From: Thauera terpenica 58Eu
GTDB taxonomy: Bacteria > Pseudomonadota > Gammaproteobacteria > Burkholderiales > Rhodocyclaceae
Direction: 5' to 3'
Assembly: GCF_000443165.1 (NCBI RefSeq)
Contig: NZ_ATJV01000049.1
Location: 1-64,000 of the forward strand
Length of the DNA stretch: 64,000 bases
Position numbers and translations under genes: made by a program. Shown piece by piece: positions 43,372 through 52,562 of this stretch. How positions within the stretch are numbered: position 1 is the stretch's first letter; each line of letters opens with the position of its first letter. The notes below the pieces were generated by a model. It had not been told where the DNA came from. It ran no database searches and was given only the letters and a program-made list of their open reading frames with translations.

Positions 43372-44286
43372 ATGAACTACGGACCCATCATCAAGGAAAT
43401 CGGACGAGGCGCCAAGGGCTCCCGTGCGCTCGACACCGCCACCGCAGCAGCACTGTTCGGCGACATTCTGGACGGCGCGGTGCCGGACATCGAACTCGGC
43501 GCCATTCTTGTCGCCTATCGCATCAAGAGCGAAGCCCTCGATGAGCTGATCGGCTTCAAGCAGGCGATGGACGCGCGCAGCGCACAGGTGACGGTGCCCG
43601 ATGGCCCGCACTGTGTGGTGTTGCCGACCTATAACGGCGCGCGCCGCCAGGCCAACCTGATGCCGCTGGTGGCGATGCTGCTGGCGCGTGAGGGCGTGCC
43701 GGTGCTGATCCAGGGTCGGCACGATTTCGACACGCGGGTGAGTCCGTTCGAGCTGCTCGGCGCACTCGGTCTGCAGCCGGCGGCGGACGCTGCACAGGCC
43801 TCGCAGCAACTGGCGGCAAACCGTCTCGCCTGCATCGGCGTCGATGAACTGCTGCCCGGGCTCGATGCGCTGCTGGCGCTGCGCACTCGCATGGGCGTGC
43901 GCGCCAGTGGCCACATCGTCGCCAAGCTGCTCGACCCCTGTCGCGGGCGCAGCGTGCGCGTGGTGGCGGTCACGCATCCTGAGTACCTCGAGCGCATGGA
44001 CGCCTTCCTGCGCGCAGACTCTGGACGCGCGATGCTGCTGCGCGCCACCGAAGGCGAGATCTACGCCAACCCGCGGCGCTGCCCGGAGCTGAAAGCGTAC
44101 GTGGACGGTGTCGGCTCGATCGCCGTGGCCGGAGAAGAGGGCGGCGCGCCGCCACTGCAGAGCCTGCCCGACGCGCCCGCGGTGGCCGACAATGCAGCCC
44201 TGATCCGGGCGATGCTGGCCGGCGAGGTGCCGATCCCGGCGCCGATCAGCGCCCAGGTGGCCGCGCTCAAGGCGCTTGCGGACTGA
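43372..44286 (+). CDS. ybiB: YbiB-type DNA-binding protein (TrpD2, phosphoribosyltransferase fold)
   Basis: This 304-residue protein resembles E. coli YbiB: the start MNYGPIIKEIGRG, the VPDIELGAILVAYRIK segment, LPTYNGARRQANL, THPEYLERMDAFL and TEGEIYANPRRCPEL. Although the fold is that of anthranilate phosphoribosyltransferase, YbiB binds nucleic acid without sequence specificity and is not a TrpD enzyme. I chose the ATG aligned with the family start; an in-frame ATG 27 bp upstream is possible, and longer extensions overlap the divergent dehydrogenase gene. Confidence 0.88.
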   Translation: MNYGPIIKEIGRGAKGSRALDTATAAALFGDILDGAVPDIELGAILVAYRIKSEALDELIGFKQAMDARSAQVTVPDGPHCVVLPTYNGARRQANLMPLVAMLLAREGVPVLIQGRHDFDTRVSPFELLGALGLQPAADAAQASQQLAANRLACIGVDELLPGLDALLALRTRMGVRASGHIVAKLLDPCRGRSVRVVAVTHPEYLERMDAFLRADSGRAMLLRATEGEIYANPRRCPELKAYVDGVGSIAVAGEEGGAPPLQSLPDAPAVADNAALIRAMLAGEVPIPAPISAQVAALKALAD

Positions 44287-44331
44287 GTACACCTCAGGCC
44301 GCAGGCGTCCACACACGCAGGGGCCATGACC

Positions 44332-44337
44332 TACAAT
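44332..44337 (+). promoter_or_regulatory. Candidate -10 box of dsbB
   Basis: TACAAT matches the -10 consensus at five of six positions and lies 28 bp upstream of the dsbB ATG. No clear -35 element is seen at 16-18 bp, so the call is tentative. Confidence 0.3.
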
Positions 44338-44365
44338 GCGCCCTCTGCCCGAACCGTGAATCACG

Positions 44366-44881
44366 ATGCCCTTGCTCCACACCCTGCTCCACCTGCCCGC
44401 GCGCATCGCATACCTCGCGCTCTCCATCACTGCGCTCGGCCTGCTCGGCTTCGGCCTCTACCTGCAGCACGGCGTAGGGCTGGAGCCCTGTCCGATGTGC
44501 ATCATGCAGCGCTACGCCTTTCTCGTGGTCGCCCTGCTCGCCCTCCTTGGCGGCGTGCACGGGCCGAAGCGTCGCGGCAGCCGCATCTATGCAGCCCTGA
44601 TCGGGGTCGCCGCGCTCACGGGCGCCAGCATCGCCGCGCGCCAGAGCTGGATGCAGCTTTACCCGCCCGCGATACCCGAATGCGGACCGGGGCTCGAATT
44701 CATGCTGGGGAGCTTTCCTCTGGCAGAGGCGCTGCCGATGATCTTTCGCGGCGCCGGCGACTGTGTCGCGGTGGACTGGACTTTCCTCGGCCTGTCGATT
44801 GCAAACTGGTCGCTGCTGACCTTCACCGCGACCATCGCGTTCGCGCTGTGGATGCTGCTGCGACCGGAGAACATGCGCTAA
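44366..44881 (+). CDS. dsbB: Disulfide bond formation protein B
   Basis: DsbB is an inner-membrane quinone reductase that reoxidises DsbA. The 171-residue protein has four membrane helices and both redox pairs: C42/C45 in PCPMC and C106/C133 in the second periplasmic loop (PECGPG, GDCVAVDW). QRYAF follows the first pair as in the family. It converges with the PilZ gene at 12 bp. Confidence 0.95.
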   Translation: MPLLHTLLHLPARIAYLALSITALGLLGFGLYLQHGVGLEPCPMCIMQRYAFLVVALLALLGGVHGPKRRGSRIYAALIGVAALTGASIAARQSWMQLYPPAIPECGPGLEFMLGSFPLAEALPMIFRGAGDCVAVDWTFLGLSIANWSLLTFTATIAFALWMLLRPENMR

Positions 44882-44893
44882 GGGCCACCAGCG

Positions 44894-45208
44894 CTAATCG
44901 ACCACCTGCACGATGTGGCCGCCAATCTCGTATTGCCCATTGCCAAGCGCGTTGCAGCGCCTGACCTCGAGGCGGGCGATCAGCGGCGGTCGATCCAGCG
45001 TGGCCTCGCCCTGAGGCCCCAGCACGGCAACCGTGAGCACTTCATTCTGGCCGGGCACATAGGCCGCATTGAGCGTCATGCCGCCCACGCCCAGCTCGAC
45101 ACAGGTCGCATCAACACGGCTGCCATCGCGCAAGGCGATGAAGGCCGCGCACCCGAGTGGAATACGGCGATCCAGGCGGCGATTCTGATGAGGCGGCAAA
45201 TCCTTCAT
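44894..45208 (-). CDS. PilZ-domain protein with degenerate second motif
   Basis: This 104-residue single-domain protein has the N-terminal arginine motif (RRLDRR, residues 10-15) of c-di-GMP-binding PilZ domains. The second motif, normally (D/N)xSxxG, reads ELGVGGM here, so the Ser and the acidic/amide residue are missing and nucleotide binding is doubtful. The protein fits the PilZ length and strand pattern (VPGQNEVLTVAVLG, ARLEVRRC). About 130 bp without recognisable features separate its start from the DUF2892 gene. Confidence 0.7.
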   Translation of the reverse strand: MKDLPPHQNRRLDRRIPLGCAAFIALRDGSRVDATCVELGVGGMTLNAAYVPGQNEVLTVAVLGPQGEATLDRPPLIARLEVRRCNALGNGQYEIGGHIVQVVD

Positions 45209-45337
45209 GGTGTGGGCTCGACAACGAGCATGGAAGCCGATAAGGGGCCAATTCTATGCCCACCGCCGAGTCTGCTCAGCGTGCCCGGACCTCGAGCGTG
45301 CCGTACATCACGCCGCTTCGGGTAGAGGACACGCGCC

Positions 45338-45562
45338 TCAACGCGAACAGCTCGCCTTCTCGTCCTTGACCCCAAGCTTGTGCAGGATGTTGACCAGCGG
45401 ACACAAGCCGGTGAAGGCGCTCTGAAACAGATTGGCGCCAACGAAGGCCGTCATCCACAGAAAGTACTTGCTGATGAAGATCGGTGAGGCCTCGACGCCG
45501 AGCGCGAGCGAGATGAGGACGAAGGCGCCGGCAAAGGCGCGGACATATTCATTGGTGGTCAT
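45338..45562 (-). CDS. DUF2892 (YgaP-like) inner membrane protein
   Basis: This 74-residue protein has two hydrophobic segments and the DUF2892 signature NLFQSAFTGLCPLVNILHKLGVK. Such proteins are the membrane module of YgaP-type proteins without the rhodanese part and often accompany sulfide- or metal-responsive transport genes. It is 6 bp downstream of the RND permease gene and is the last gene of that operon. Confidence 0.88.
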   Translation of the reverse strand: MTTNEYVRAFAGAFVLISLALGVEASPIFISKYFLWMTAFVGANLFQSAFTGLCPLVNILHKLGVKDEKASCSR

Positions 45563-45568
45563 GCGGGC

Positions 45569-48500
45569 TTACTCCTCGGAGGTTTGCAACTGGGCGATGC
45601 GAGCACGCATGGCCACGAAGTAGAGCACCGGGATCACCACCAGGGTGAGCACGGTGGAGACGAAGATGCCAAAGATGAGGCTGATGGCCAGACCATTGAA
45701 GATCGGATCGTCGAGGATGAAGGCCGCACCGATCATCGCCGCCAGCGCAGTGAGCCCGATCGGCTTGGCGCGTACGGCCGCCGCCCGGATCAGCGCCTCA
45801 GCGAAGGGCAGGCCTTCGCGCACCTGCTGGTTGACGAAATCCACCAGCAGGATGGAGTTGCGCACGATGATGCCGGCGAGCGCGATCATGCCTATCATCG
45901 AGGTGGCGGTGAACTGGGCGCCAAACAAGGCATGGCCGGGCATGACACCGACGATGGTGAGCGGAATCGGCGCCATGATGATGAGTGGCACCAGATAGCT
46001 GCGAAACTGCGCGACCACGAGCAGATAGATCAGCACCAGGCCGACCGCATAGGCCGCCCCCATGTCACGGAAGGTTTCATAGGTGATCTGCCACTCTCCA
46101 TCCCACTTCAGCTGATAGCCGGCGTAGGGATCGTCGGGCTGGTTGATGAACCATTCGCCCAGCGTGCCGCGCAGCCCCGGTGCACCGTCGAGCACCATGT
46201 CCTGCGTCTTCGAACGGATCTCGAACATGCCATACAGTGGCGAATCGAGCTCGCCGCCCATGTCACCGGTCACGTAGACCACCGGCAGCAGATCCTTGCG
46301 GTACAGGATCTGCTCGCGCTTGACTTCCGCGACCTGGACCAGCTCGGAGACGGCAATCAGCCTGCCGTCGCGCGCGCGCACGCTCATCGTCAGCAGGTTG
46401 TCGAGCTCGGACTGGCGCGCTGCCGGCAACTGGATGCGCACCGGGACCTCGTACTTGTTGTCACCGCCATGCACGGGCGTGACATTCTCGCCGGCCAGGC
46501 CGAGGCGCACGACCTCGACGATGTCGGCCTGCGCCACCCCCATGCGCGCCGCCTTTGACTGATCGACGCGCAAGAGGAGCTTGGGCGCATCCTCATCGAC
46601 CGTGTCGTCCACGCCGACGATATCCGCGCTGGACTCGAACGCCGCACGCACCCGCTTTGCCACCGCGGTCTGGCCGGCGTAGTCGGGACCATAGATCTCG
46701 GCCACGATGGGAGACAGCACCGGTGGGCCGGGTGGCACTTCCACGACCTTGGCGTTGCCGCCATTGCGGCGTGCAATCTCGGCCACCACATCGCGCACCG
46801 AGGTGGCGATCTCGTGGCTGCGGCGGTCGCGCGCGCCCTTGTCGACCAGATTCACCTGAATGTCGCCCTGCTCGGGTGCGCTGCGCAGATAGTACTGGCG
46901 CACCAGCCCATTGAAGTTGATCGGTGCTGCGGTGCCGGCGTAGGACTGCCAGTCGGTGACCTCGGGCACGGTTGCGAGCACGGCGCCAATTTCGTTGAGC
47001 ACGCGCGCGGTGTCTTCCACCGGGGTGCCGACCGGCATGTCGAGCACGACCTGGAACTCGCTCTTGTTGTCGAAGGGCAGCATCTTCATGACCACGAGCT
47101 GCACCATCGGCAAGGCCAGCGAGGCCACGATCAGCGCCAACACTCCCAACCACAACAGCAGGCGGTTACGCGCTCCACGCTGCGCATCGAACATCGGCGT
47201 CATGATGTGGCGAAAGAGCGTATCGAGCCGCCGCGTCATCTTGTCTGCGCTCGCCGCTGGGGCGCCGCCGGAGGGGGCGGCTTCGTGCGCGCCCGTGCTG
47301 CTCAGCATCTTCTGCGCCAGCCAGGGCGTGACCACGAAGGCCACCACCAGCGAGATGAACATGCCCATCGAGGCATTGATCGGGATCGGGCTCATGTATG
47401 GCCCCATCAGGCCGGTCACGAAGGCCATCGGCAGCAAGGCCGCGATGACGGTGAAGGTGGCGAGAATGGTCGGGCTGCCGACCTCGTCCACCGCCTTCGG
47501 GATCAGCTTCCACAAGGGCGTACCAGGCTTCAGGGTGTGCCAGCGGTGGATGTTCTCGACCACTACGATGGCGTCATCGACCAGGATGCCGATCGAGAAG
47601 ATGAGGGCGAACAGCGACACCCGGTTGAGGGTGAAGCCCCAGGCCCAGGATGCGAACAGGGTCGCGGCGAGGGTCAGGGCAACCGCGATGCCGACGATGA
47701 TCGCCTCACGCAGTCCGAGCGCGAAGAACACCAGCGCCACCACCGCCGCGGTGGCGAAGGCGAGCTTGCCGATGAGCTGATTGGCCTTGTCGTTGGCGGT
47801 CTTGCCGTAGTCACGGGTGACGGTGACTTCCACCCCTTCGGGAATGATGCTGCCGTGCAGGGTGTCGAGGCGCTGCATCGCCGCTCGCGCGACGTCAGCG
47901 GCGTTCGCCCCGGGTTTTTTCGACAGCGCAAGGGTGACGGCAGGGAACAGACCGTGCTCTTCCATGCCATCCTGATCGGCCGCCACCCCGGTGCCGAACC
48001 AGACATATTGCGTGGGCTGGTCCGGTCCGTCACTGACCTCAGCCACATCGCGCAGGAACACCGGGCGCGCGTCCTGCACCCCGACCACCAGGCTGCGCAC
48101 GTCCTCGGCCGACTCGAGATAGGTGCCGGTCTGCACCAGCACCTCACGATTGCCGCTCACCAGGCTGCCCGCGGGCTGCGAGGCGTTCGCCAGTTGCAGC
48201 GCGGCGCGCAGGTCCTGGGCGGTGATGCCGTGCGCATTCATGCGCTCGGTGTCCATATTGACGCGGATGACGTGACCGGGGCCACCGATGGTGGTGACAT
48301 CTCGCGTGCCCGGAATGCGCTTGAGTTCGGTTTCGGTCGCACGCGCGACCTGCTGCAGGGAGAAGCCCGCGCGCTCCGGATCGGCAGTCCAGAAGGTGAA
48401 GCTGACGATGGGGACATCATCGATCCCCTTGGGCTTGATCAGCGGCGTACCCACGCCCAGCTCTGGCGACAGCCAGTCGGCATGCGAGTGCACGGTGTCG

Positions 48501-48847
48501 TACAGGCGCACCAGCGCGGTCTGATTGGGAACACCGACCTCGAATTGAACGGTGATGACGGCCATCCCCGGGCGCGACACGGTATAGACATGTTCGACGC
48601 CGGCGATGCGCGACAACACCTGTTCCGCCGGCCTCGCCACCAGGGCCTCGACATCGCGCGCCGAAGCACCCGGAAAGGCCACCAGCACGTTGGCCATGGT
48701 GACATCAATCTGCGGCTCTTCTTCCTTGGGGGTGATCAGGGTGGCAAAAATGCCGGCGAGCAAAAGCACGATCGCCAGCAAGGGCGTGATCGCGTTACGT
48801 TGAAAGCCGGCGGCGATGCGGCCGGAAATGCCCAGGCGAGGTTCCAT
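45569..48847 (-). CDS. RND efflux permease (AcrB/HAE-like)
   Basis: This 1092-residue permease of the resistance-nodulation-division family has a first helix at about 20-36, a large periplasmic porter loop, the helix block EAIIVGIAVALTLAATL, FSIGILVDDAIVVVENIHR (TM4, with the proton-relay aspartates DD) and a repeated second half with IMAPIPLTIVGVMPGH and LAGIIVRNSILLVDFVNQ. The sequence lies nearer the HAE1/hydrophobic-substrate group than the heavy-metal CusA group. It works with the adaptor 12 bp upstream. No outer-membrane TolC-type gene is in the operon. Confidence 0.93.
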   Translation of the reverse strand: MEPRLGISGRIAAGFQRNAITPLLAIVLLLAGIFATLITPKEEEPQIDVTMANVLVAFPGASARDVEALVARPAEQVLSRIAGVEHVYTVSRPGMAVITVQFEVGVPNQTALVRLYDTVHSHADWLSPELGVGTPLIKPKGIDDVPIVSFTFWTADPERAGFSLQQVARATETELKRIPGTRDVTTIGGPGHVIRVNMDTERMNAHGITAQDLRAALQLANASQPAGSLVSGNREVLVQTGTYLESAEDVRSLVVGVQDARPVFLRDVAEVSDGPDQPTQYVWFGTGVAADQDGMEEHGLFPAVTLALSKKPGANAADVARAAMQRLDTLHGSIIPEGVEVTVTRDYGKTANDKANQLIGKLAFATAAVVALVFFALGLREAIIVGIAVALTLAATLFASWAWGFTLNRVSLFALIFSIGILVDDAIVVVENIHRWHTLKPGTPLWKLIPKAVDEVGSPTILATFTVIAALLPMAFVTGLMGPYMSPIPINASMGMFISLVVAFVVTPWLAQKMLSSTGAHEAAPSGGAPAASADKMTRRLDTLFRHIMTPMFDAQRGARNRLLLWLGVLALIVASLALPMVQLVVMKMLPFDNKSEFQVVLDMPVGTPVEDTARVLNEIGAVLATVPEVTDWQSYAGTAAPINFNGLVRQYYLRSAPEQGDIQVNLVDKGARDRRSHEIATSVRDVVAEIARRNGGNAKVVEVPPGPPVLSPIVAEIYGPDYAGQTAVAKRVRAAFESSADIVGVDDTVDEDAPKLLLRVDQSKAARMGVAQADIVEVVRLGLAGENVTPVHGGDNKYEVPVRIQLPAARQSELDNLLTMSVRARDGRLIAVSELVQVAEVKREQILYRKDLLPVVYVTGDMGGELDSPLYGMFEIRSKTQDMVLDGAPGLRGTLGEWFINQPDDPYAGYQLKWDGEWQITYETFRDMGAAYAVGLVLIYLLVVAQFRSYLVPLIIMAPIPLTIVGVMPGHALFGAQFTATSMIGMIALAGIIVRNSILLVDFVNQQVREGLPFAEALIRAAAVRAKPIGLTALAAMIGAAFILDDPIFNGLAISLIFGIFVSTVLTLVVIPVLYFVAMRARIAQLQTSEE

Positions 48848-48859
48848 GGTCGTCCCGGC

Positions 48860-49966
48860 TCAGCGCGCGGCCGAGGCGGCGCGGGTCTGGATGCCAGCCT
48901 GCACCGGGTCGAGCGCGAGGGTCTCATCGCCCTTGAGACCGGAGAGCACCTCCACCGCGGTGCCATCCTGAACCGTTCTGCCCAGACGCACCTGGCGCAG
49001 GCTGAACCTGCCCTCACCCTCAGCCACATAGACGGCGCTCAGTTCGCCACGACGCAGCACGCTGACAACGGGAATCAGCACCGGCGCTGCGCTCGCCACG
49101 GAGGCTGGCGCGGAATGAAAATGTACGCGGGCGAAGCTGCCCGGCTGCACGCCTTCAGTGCCGGGCGGCAGATCGATCCGCAGTCGGCGCGTGTGGGTAC
49201 GGGCATCAGCTGCGGGCAGCACGGTGACCGCAGCGGCTTCAAGCATGCGGCGACTGCCATTGAGCTCGACAGTGGCACGCAGCACGCCCTCGCCCAGTTG
49301 CGCCAGACGCTGCGGTGAGAGATCGGCCACGGCACGCATGCGTGCAGGATCGTAGACGGTGAGCAGCGTGCGCCCCGGCTGGGCCATCTCGCCGGCCTCG
49401 ATGTGACGCGCGGCGACCACCCCATCGAGCGGCGACACCACCGTGGCGTAACCTTCGACGGTCGTCGCCTGCGTGCGCTGCGCACGTGCGGCACGTAATT
49501 GTGCGTCCGCTGCCTGAAACTGGCTGCGCGCCGAATCGAGAGCGGACTGACTGAGAAACTGGCGCGCCACCAGACTGCGCGCACGCTCGTACTCGGCCCT
49601 GGCTGTGAGCAGGCTGGCCTCGGCTTGCGCAACAGCGGCGTCCGCAGCAGCCACCACAGCCGCAGCTTCGGCAGGATCGATACGCAACAGCACCTGCCCC
49701 TTGCGTACGCGGTCGCCGACATCAACACTCAGATCGATGATGCGCCCGGGCATCTGCGCGGCCAGCGTGGCCTGGTTGAGGGCCTCGATACTCGCTTCGG
49801 CGCTGATCTGCGTGGCGAAGGCCTGGCTCTGGATGCGGACCGTCGCCAACTCGGCCTGCGCCGAGGCGGAGCCGAAAGGGATGGCAAGCAGCAGCGCCGC
49901 CGACAGTGCGGACACGGACATGCCGCGCAGGACGCGCACAAACGCCGGGATTGTGTCGATATTCAT
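48860..49966 (-). CDS. RND efflux periplasmic adaptor (membrane fusion protein)
   Basis: This 368-residue adaptor has a signal peptide (MSVSALSAALLLAIPFGSASAQ), a biotinyl-lipoyl-like half ISAEASIEALNQATLAAQMPGRI, a coiled-coil hairpin (about 95-165, AEASLLTARAEYERARSLV) and VSPLDGVVAARHIEAGE for the second lipoyl half. It links the RND permease to an outer-membrane channel. The start is ambiguous: the ATG at 49966 lies only about 7 bp after a near-consensus -10 box, so either the transcript is leaderless or the ATG at 49921, just before the signal peptide, is used. Confidence 0.92.
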   Translation of the reverse strand: MNIDTIPAFVRVLRGMSVSALSAALLLAIPFGSASAQAELATVRIQSQAFATQISAEASIEALNQATLAAQMPGRIIDLSVDVGDRVRKGQVLLRIDPAEAAAVVAAADAAVAQAEASLLTARAEYERARSLVARQFLSQSALDSARSQFQAADAQLRAARAQRTQATTVEGYATVVSPLDGVVAARHIEAGEMAQPGRTLLTVYDPARMRAVADLSPQRLAQLGEGVLRATVELNGSRRMLEAAAVTVLPAADARTHTRRLRIDLPPGTEGVQPGSFARVHFHSAPASVASAAPVLIPVVSVLRRGELSAVYVAEGEGRFSLRQVRLGRTVQDGTAVEVLSGLKGDETLALDPVQAGIQTRAASAAR

Positions 49967-49973
49967 GTCAATA

Positions 49974-50001
49974 AGTATATGCTAATATGAAAGAATATCA
50001 A
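49974..50001 (-). promoter_or_regulatory. Sigma-70-type promoter of the RND efflux operon with AT-rich operator-like spacer
   Basis: On the minus strand TTGATA (50001-49996) and TATACT (49979-49974) match the -35 and -10 consensus at five of six positions each, separated by 16 bp. The spacer and flanks contain repeated ATAT blocks (CATATTAGCATATAC), forming a sharp AT-rich island in very GC-rich surroundings. Such sites are typical operators of ArsR-family repressors, but no such gene is adjacent. Regulation is inferred. Confidence 0.6.
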
Positions 50002-50103
50002 GCTCGCACGATCGGCTCACCCAAGCTGGCTCACCCAAGGACGACGCGTTCGAGACTGTCCTGTGCTCGGCTCAGCTCTGCGGCTTGCCGGCCTCGGCGC
50101 GCT

Positions 50104-50493
50104 TCAGACCGCGCAGCCGCTCGCGTAATCCGCCATCGCCGCGATCACCGACGCCGACTCGCCGACCGCGGCCGCGAGCGTGATCTCGCACTCCGGGTGT
50201 GCGGCGCGCACTTGCTCAAGCAGGATCGGCAAGTCGCGCTTGAGGTGCCCACCCTGCCCAAGAAAGATGGGCACGATGGCAATACGCTGCACACCGCTCG
50301 CAGCAATGCGCACGATGGCGTCGGGCAGCGTCGGCTGCATGAACTCGAGAAAGGCGAGTTCCACCGCGGGGGCATCCGGCTGCACCAGCATGTGCTCACG
50401 AATGCGCCGCATCGGCGCGGCCCATTCAGGGTCGCGCGCACCGTGGCCGAAGAGGATGACTACGGAAGATTCCGGGGACGAGCTTGTGCTCAT
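50104..50493 (-). CDS. cbiX: Sirohydrochlorin chelatase-like CbiX protein
   Basis: This single-domain CbiX(S)-type protein has 129 residues: VVILFGHGARDPEW with the first metal-site histidine and IVPIFLGQGGHLKRDLP with the second. Such small CbiX proteins insert cobalt or iron into sirohydrochlorin for cobalamin or siroheme/heme d1. No other tetrapyrrole genes are adjacent. It lies 71 bp downstream of tcdA and could be cotranscribed with it. Confidence 0.85.
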   Translation of the reverse strand: MSTSSSPESSVVILFGHGARDPEWAAPMRRIREHMLVQPDAPAVELAFLEFMQPTLPDAIVRIAASGVQRIAIVPIFLGQGGHLKRDLPILLEQVRAAHPECEITLAAAVGESASVIAAMADYASGCAV

Positions 50494-50564
50494 GCTTGTA
50501 CTCCAATCAAAGGACCCTGCGAGGATCGCCGCGGCCTGGATGGCCCCGGCGCGATGAGGTGCAA

Positions 50565-51431
50565 TCAGTCAGTCAGGCGGCCACGCCCTGCGTGCAGCAG
50601 ATGTGCGATGGCGCGTGAAGCGCAAAACAGACCCACGCTGGCGGTGACTGCCATGCTCGAGCCGTAGCCGGCACAGGCGAGGCCTTGCAGGCCGGTGTTG
50701 GTAGCGGCCAGCTCCTCGCTGGGCTCGCGCCCATCAGCGCCCTCAGCCGTGGCGCAACTCAGCGCCGCGGGATAGCGCAGCGGCTCAATGGAAAACACCG
50801 CCTCGATGCCGAATTTCTTCCTGGCGTCGCGCGTGAAGCCGTGCTCCTTGCGCAAGCGCGCGCGCACCTTGGACAGCAAGGGGTCCTGCAGGGTGCGTGC
50901 AAGGTCGTCAATGCGGATCTGCGCAGGATCGAGCTTGCCGCCTGCCCCGCCGGCCATCACCAGCGCGAGGTGATGCGCGCGGCAGGTGGCGGCGATCGCC
51001 ACCTTGGCGCGTACGTTGTCAATCGCATCGATGACGACGTCGAAGCCCTTGAGCAGCGCCGTGGCGTTTTCCGGGGTGAGGAAATCGTCGATGGTGTCAA
51101 TGCGGCAGTGCGGACTGAAGGCCAGCACACGCTCGGCCATGGCTGTCACCTTGGCCTGACCAAGGGTGGCATCGAGGGCATGCGCCTGGCGGTTGATGTT
51201 GGACTCGGAAACGTGATCGAGGTCGATCAAGGTCAGCCTTCCGACCCCGCTGCGCGCGAGCGCCTCCACGCACCACGAGCCGACACCGCCGATGCCGATC
51301 ACGCAAGCGTGGGACACCGCCAGGGCAGCGGCCGCGTCCGCGCCATACAGACGATCGATGCCACCAAAACGACGCCCGGAATCAAGCCCGACCTCAACTT
51401 CAGCCGGCGCAGCTTGCGCGCTTGCACGCAT
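50565..51431 (-). CDS. tcdA: tRNA threonylcarbamoyladenosine dehydratase
   Basis: TcdA (CsdL) cyclises t6A37 of tRNA to ct6A using ATP. The 288-residue E1-like protein has the Rossmann/ATP motif VIGIGGVGSWCVEALARSG, LIDLDHVSESNINRQ, DAIDNVRAK and ARLRKEHGF, all family signatures. I chose the ATG at 51431 as it lies 26 bp after the upstream stop and gives the normal family length; the longer in-frame extension is inside the metallo-hydrolase gene. Confidence 0.92.
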   Translation of the reverse strand: MRASAQAAPAEVEVGLDSGRRFGGIDRLYGADAAAALAVSHACVIGIGGVGSWCVEALARSGVGRLTLIDLDHVSESNINRQAHALDATLGQAKVTAMAERVLAFSPHCRIDTIDDFLTPENATALLKGFDVVIDAIDNVRAKVAIAATCRAHHLALVMAGGAGGKLDPAQIRIDDLARTLQDPLLSKVRARLRKEHGFTRDARKKFGIEAVFSIEPLRYPAALSCATAEGADGREPSEELAATNTGLQGLACAGYGSSMAVTASVGLFCASRAIAHLLHAGRGRLTD

Positions 51432-51456
51432 CGGACTCACCACGGCCCGGACCGCA

Positions 51457-52422
51457 TCATGCGGGCTGCATCTCGACGGCGCGCTGACTGTCAAGCCAGA
51501 CACCGAGGCCTTGCGCGTTGAGGTCGATGTCCATGCGCAGCAGCTCAAGCGTCTGCTCTTCGTCCAGGGCCCAGTTCTGCCGAGCGGCCTCCTCGCGCAA
51601 GACCTGCTCCAACCCGGCGACGATCTCCACGTGACGCGTCACCCCGTCGCCGCGTGCCGCCCTCGCCACCGCAACCATGGTGTCGATGAGGCGGTGCAGG
51701 TCGCTGCCCAGGCGCGGCACGTCGGTAACGCGGCTGTAATGGGTGAGATACATGGCCTGCGGCTGCATCGCGAGCATGCGATCGATCGAGTCATGCATCG
51801 CTTCCGGATCGAACTGCGTCGGCGTGCTGGTCGGCAGGGCAAAGGCGCGACCGTCGACGTCGAATTCACGATACGACAGACCGAAGGCATCGCCAGTAAA
51901 GAAGGCTCGCGCCCTGTCGTCCCACAGGCAGATGTGATGACGGGCATGGCCGGGAGTGTCGAACACGCGCAGGCGGCGCTCACCGAGAAGCACGTCGAGC
52001 CCATCGGTGGCGGGCACGATGCGCTCGGGTGGGACGGGCACGAGCAGTCCGTAGAGTTCGTAGGCGCGCTCGGGGCCATACACGGCGACCGTCCCCTCCC
52101 ACAGCCTGGTCGGGTCGATCATGTGCCTCAATCCACGCGGATGCACCAGCAGTCTGGCCGCGGGCAAGGCGCACATGAGGCTGCCTGCGCCACCGGCGTG
52201 ATCGAGATGAACGTGGGTCAGTATGACCCAGTCCACATTTTCAGGCGCGATACCCAGCGCAGCGAGCGCAGTCAGCACGCGGGGCACGGAATCGTTGGTC
52301 CCGGTATCCACGATCGCAGCACGATCACCCTCGACGACGATATGGATCGCTGCCAGCAAGGGGCGGCCGTAACCGGACTCAAGCGCGTGGATGCCGTCAG
52401 GGTAGCTGATAAGTTCGTTCAT
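51457..52422 (-). CDS. MBL-fold metallo-hydrolase
   Basis: This 321-residue metallo-beta-lactamase-fold protein has THVHLDHAGG (metal motif HxHxDH), DTPGHARHH and FTGDAFGLS; a late LTHYSRV supplies the final histidine. The substrate cannot be deduced; glyoxalase-II-like thioesters or lactones are typical for the group. A strong AGGAGGGG site 6-7 bp upstream fixes the ATG at 52422 over the longer in-frame ORF. It is the first gene of a probable three-gene run with tcdA and cbiX. Confidence 0.85.
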   Translation of the reverse strand: MNELISYPDGIHALESGYGRPLLAAIHIVVEGDRAAIVDTGTNDSVPRVLTALAALGIAPENVDWVILTHVHLDHAGGAGSLMCALPAARLLVHPRGLRHMIDPTRLWEGTVAVYGPERAYELYGLLVPVPPERIVPATDGLDVLLGERRLRVFDTPGHARHHICLWDDRARAFFTGDAFGLSYREFDVDGRAFALPTSTPTQFDPEAMHDSIDRMLAMQPQAMYLTHYSRVTDVPRLGSDLHRLIDTMVAVARAARGDGVTRHVEIVAGLEQVLREEAARQNWALDEEQTLELLRMDIDLNAQGLGVWLDSQRAVEMQPA

Positions 52423-52562
52423 GAAAGTCCCCTCCTCTTGCTGCGATTTCGGGTTCGAATGCCCATCTTCAACCCGGGGCCTGAGATCCATCCGGACGCT
52501 CACGACCCCGGGGCACCGCTCAGCTTTTGCAAACCCCGCCTACCCCCATCACCAGGTAACCG

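Noticed and set aside
46814-49318. An 834-codon open frame antisense to the RND permease
   Set aside because: It is a mirror of the high-GC permease codons. Its Arg/His/Gly-rich translation has no recognisable motif, and the permease on the other strand is unmistakable. The same applies to long open frames opposite the amidotransferase (17.6-19.4 kb), the asparagine-synthase-like gene and rpoA.
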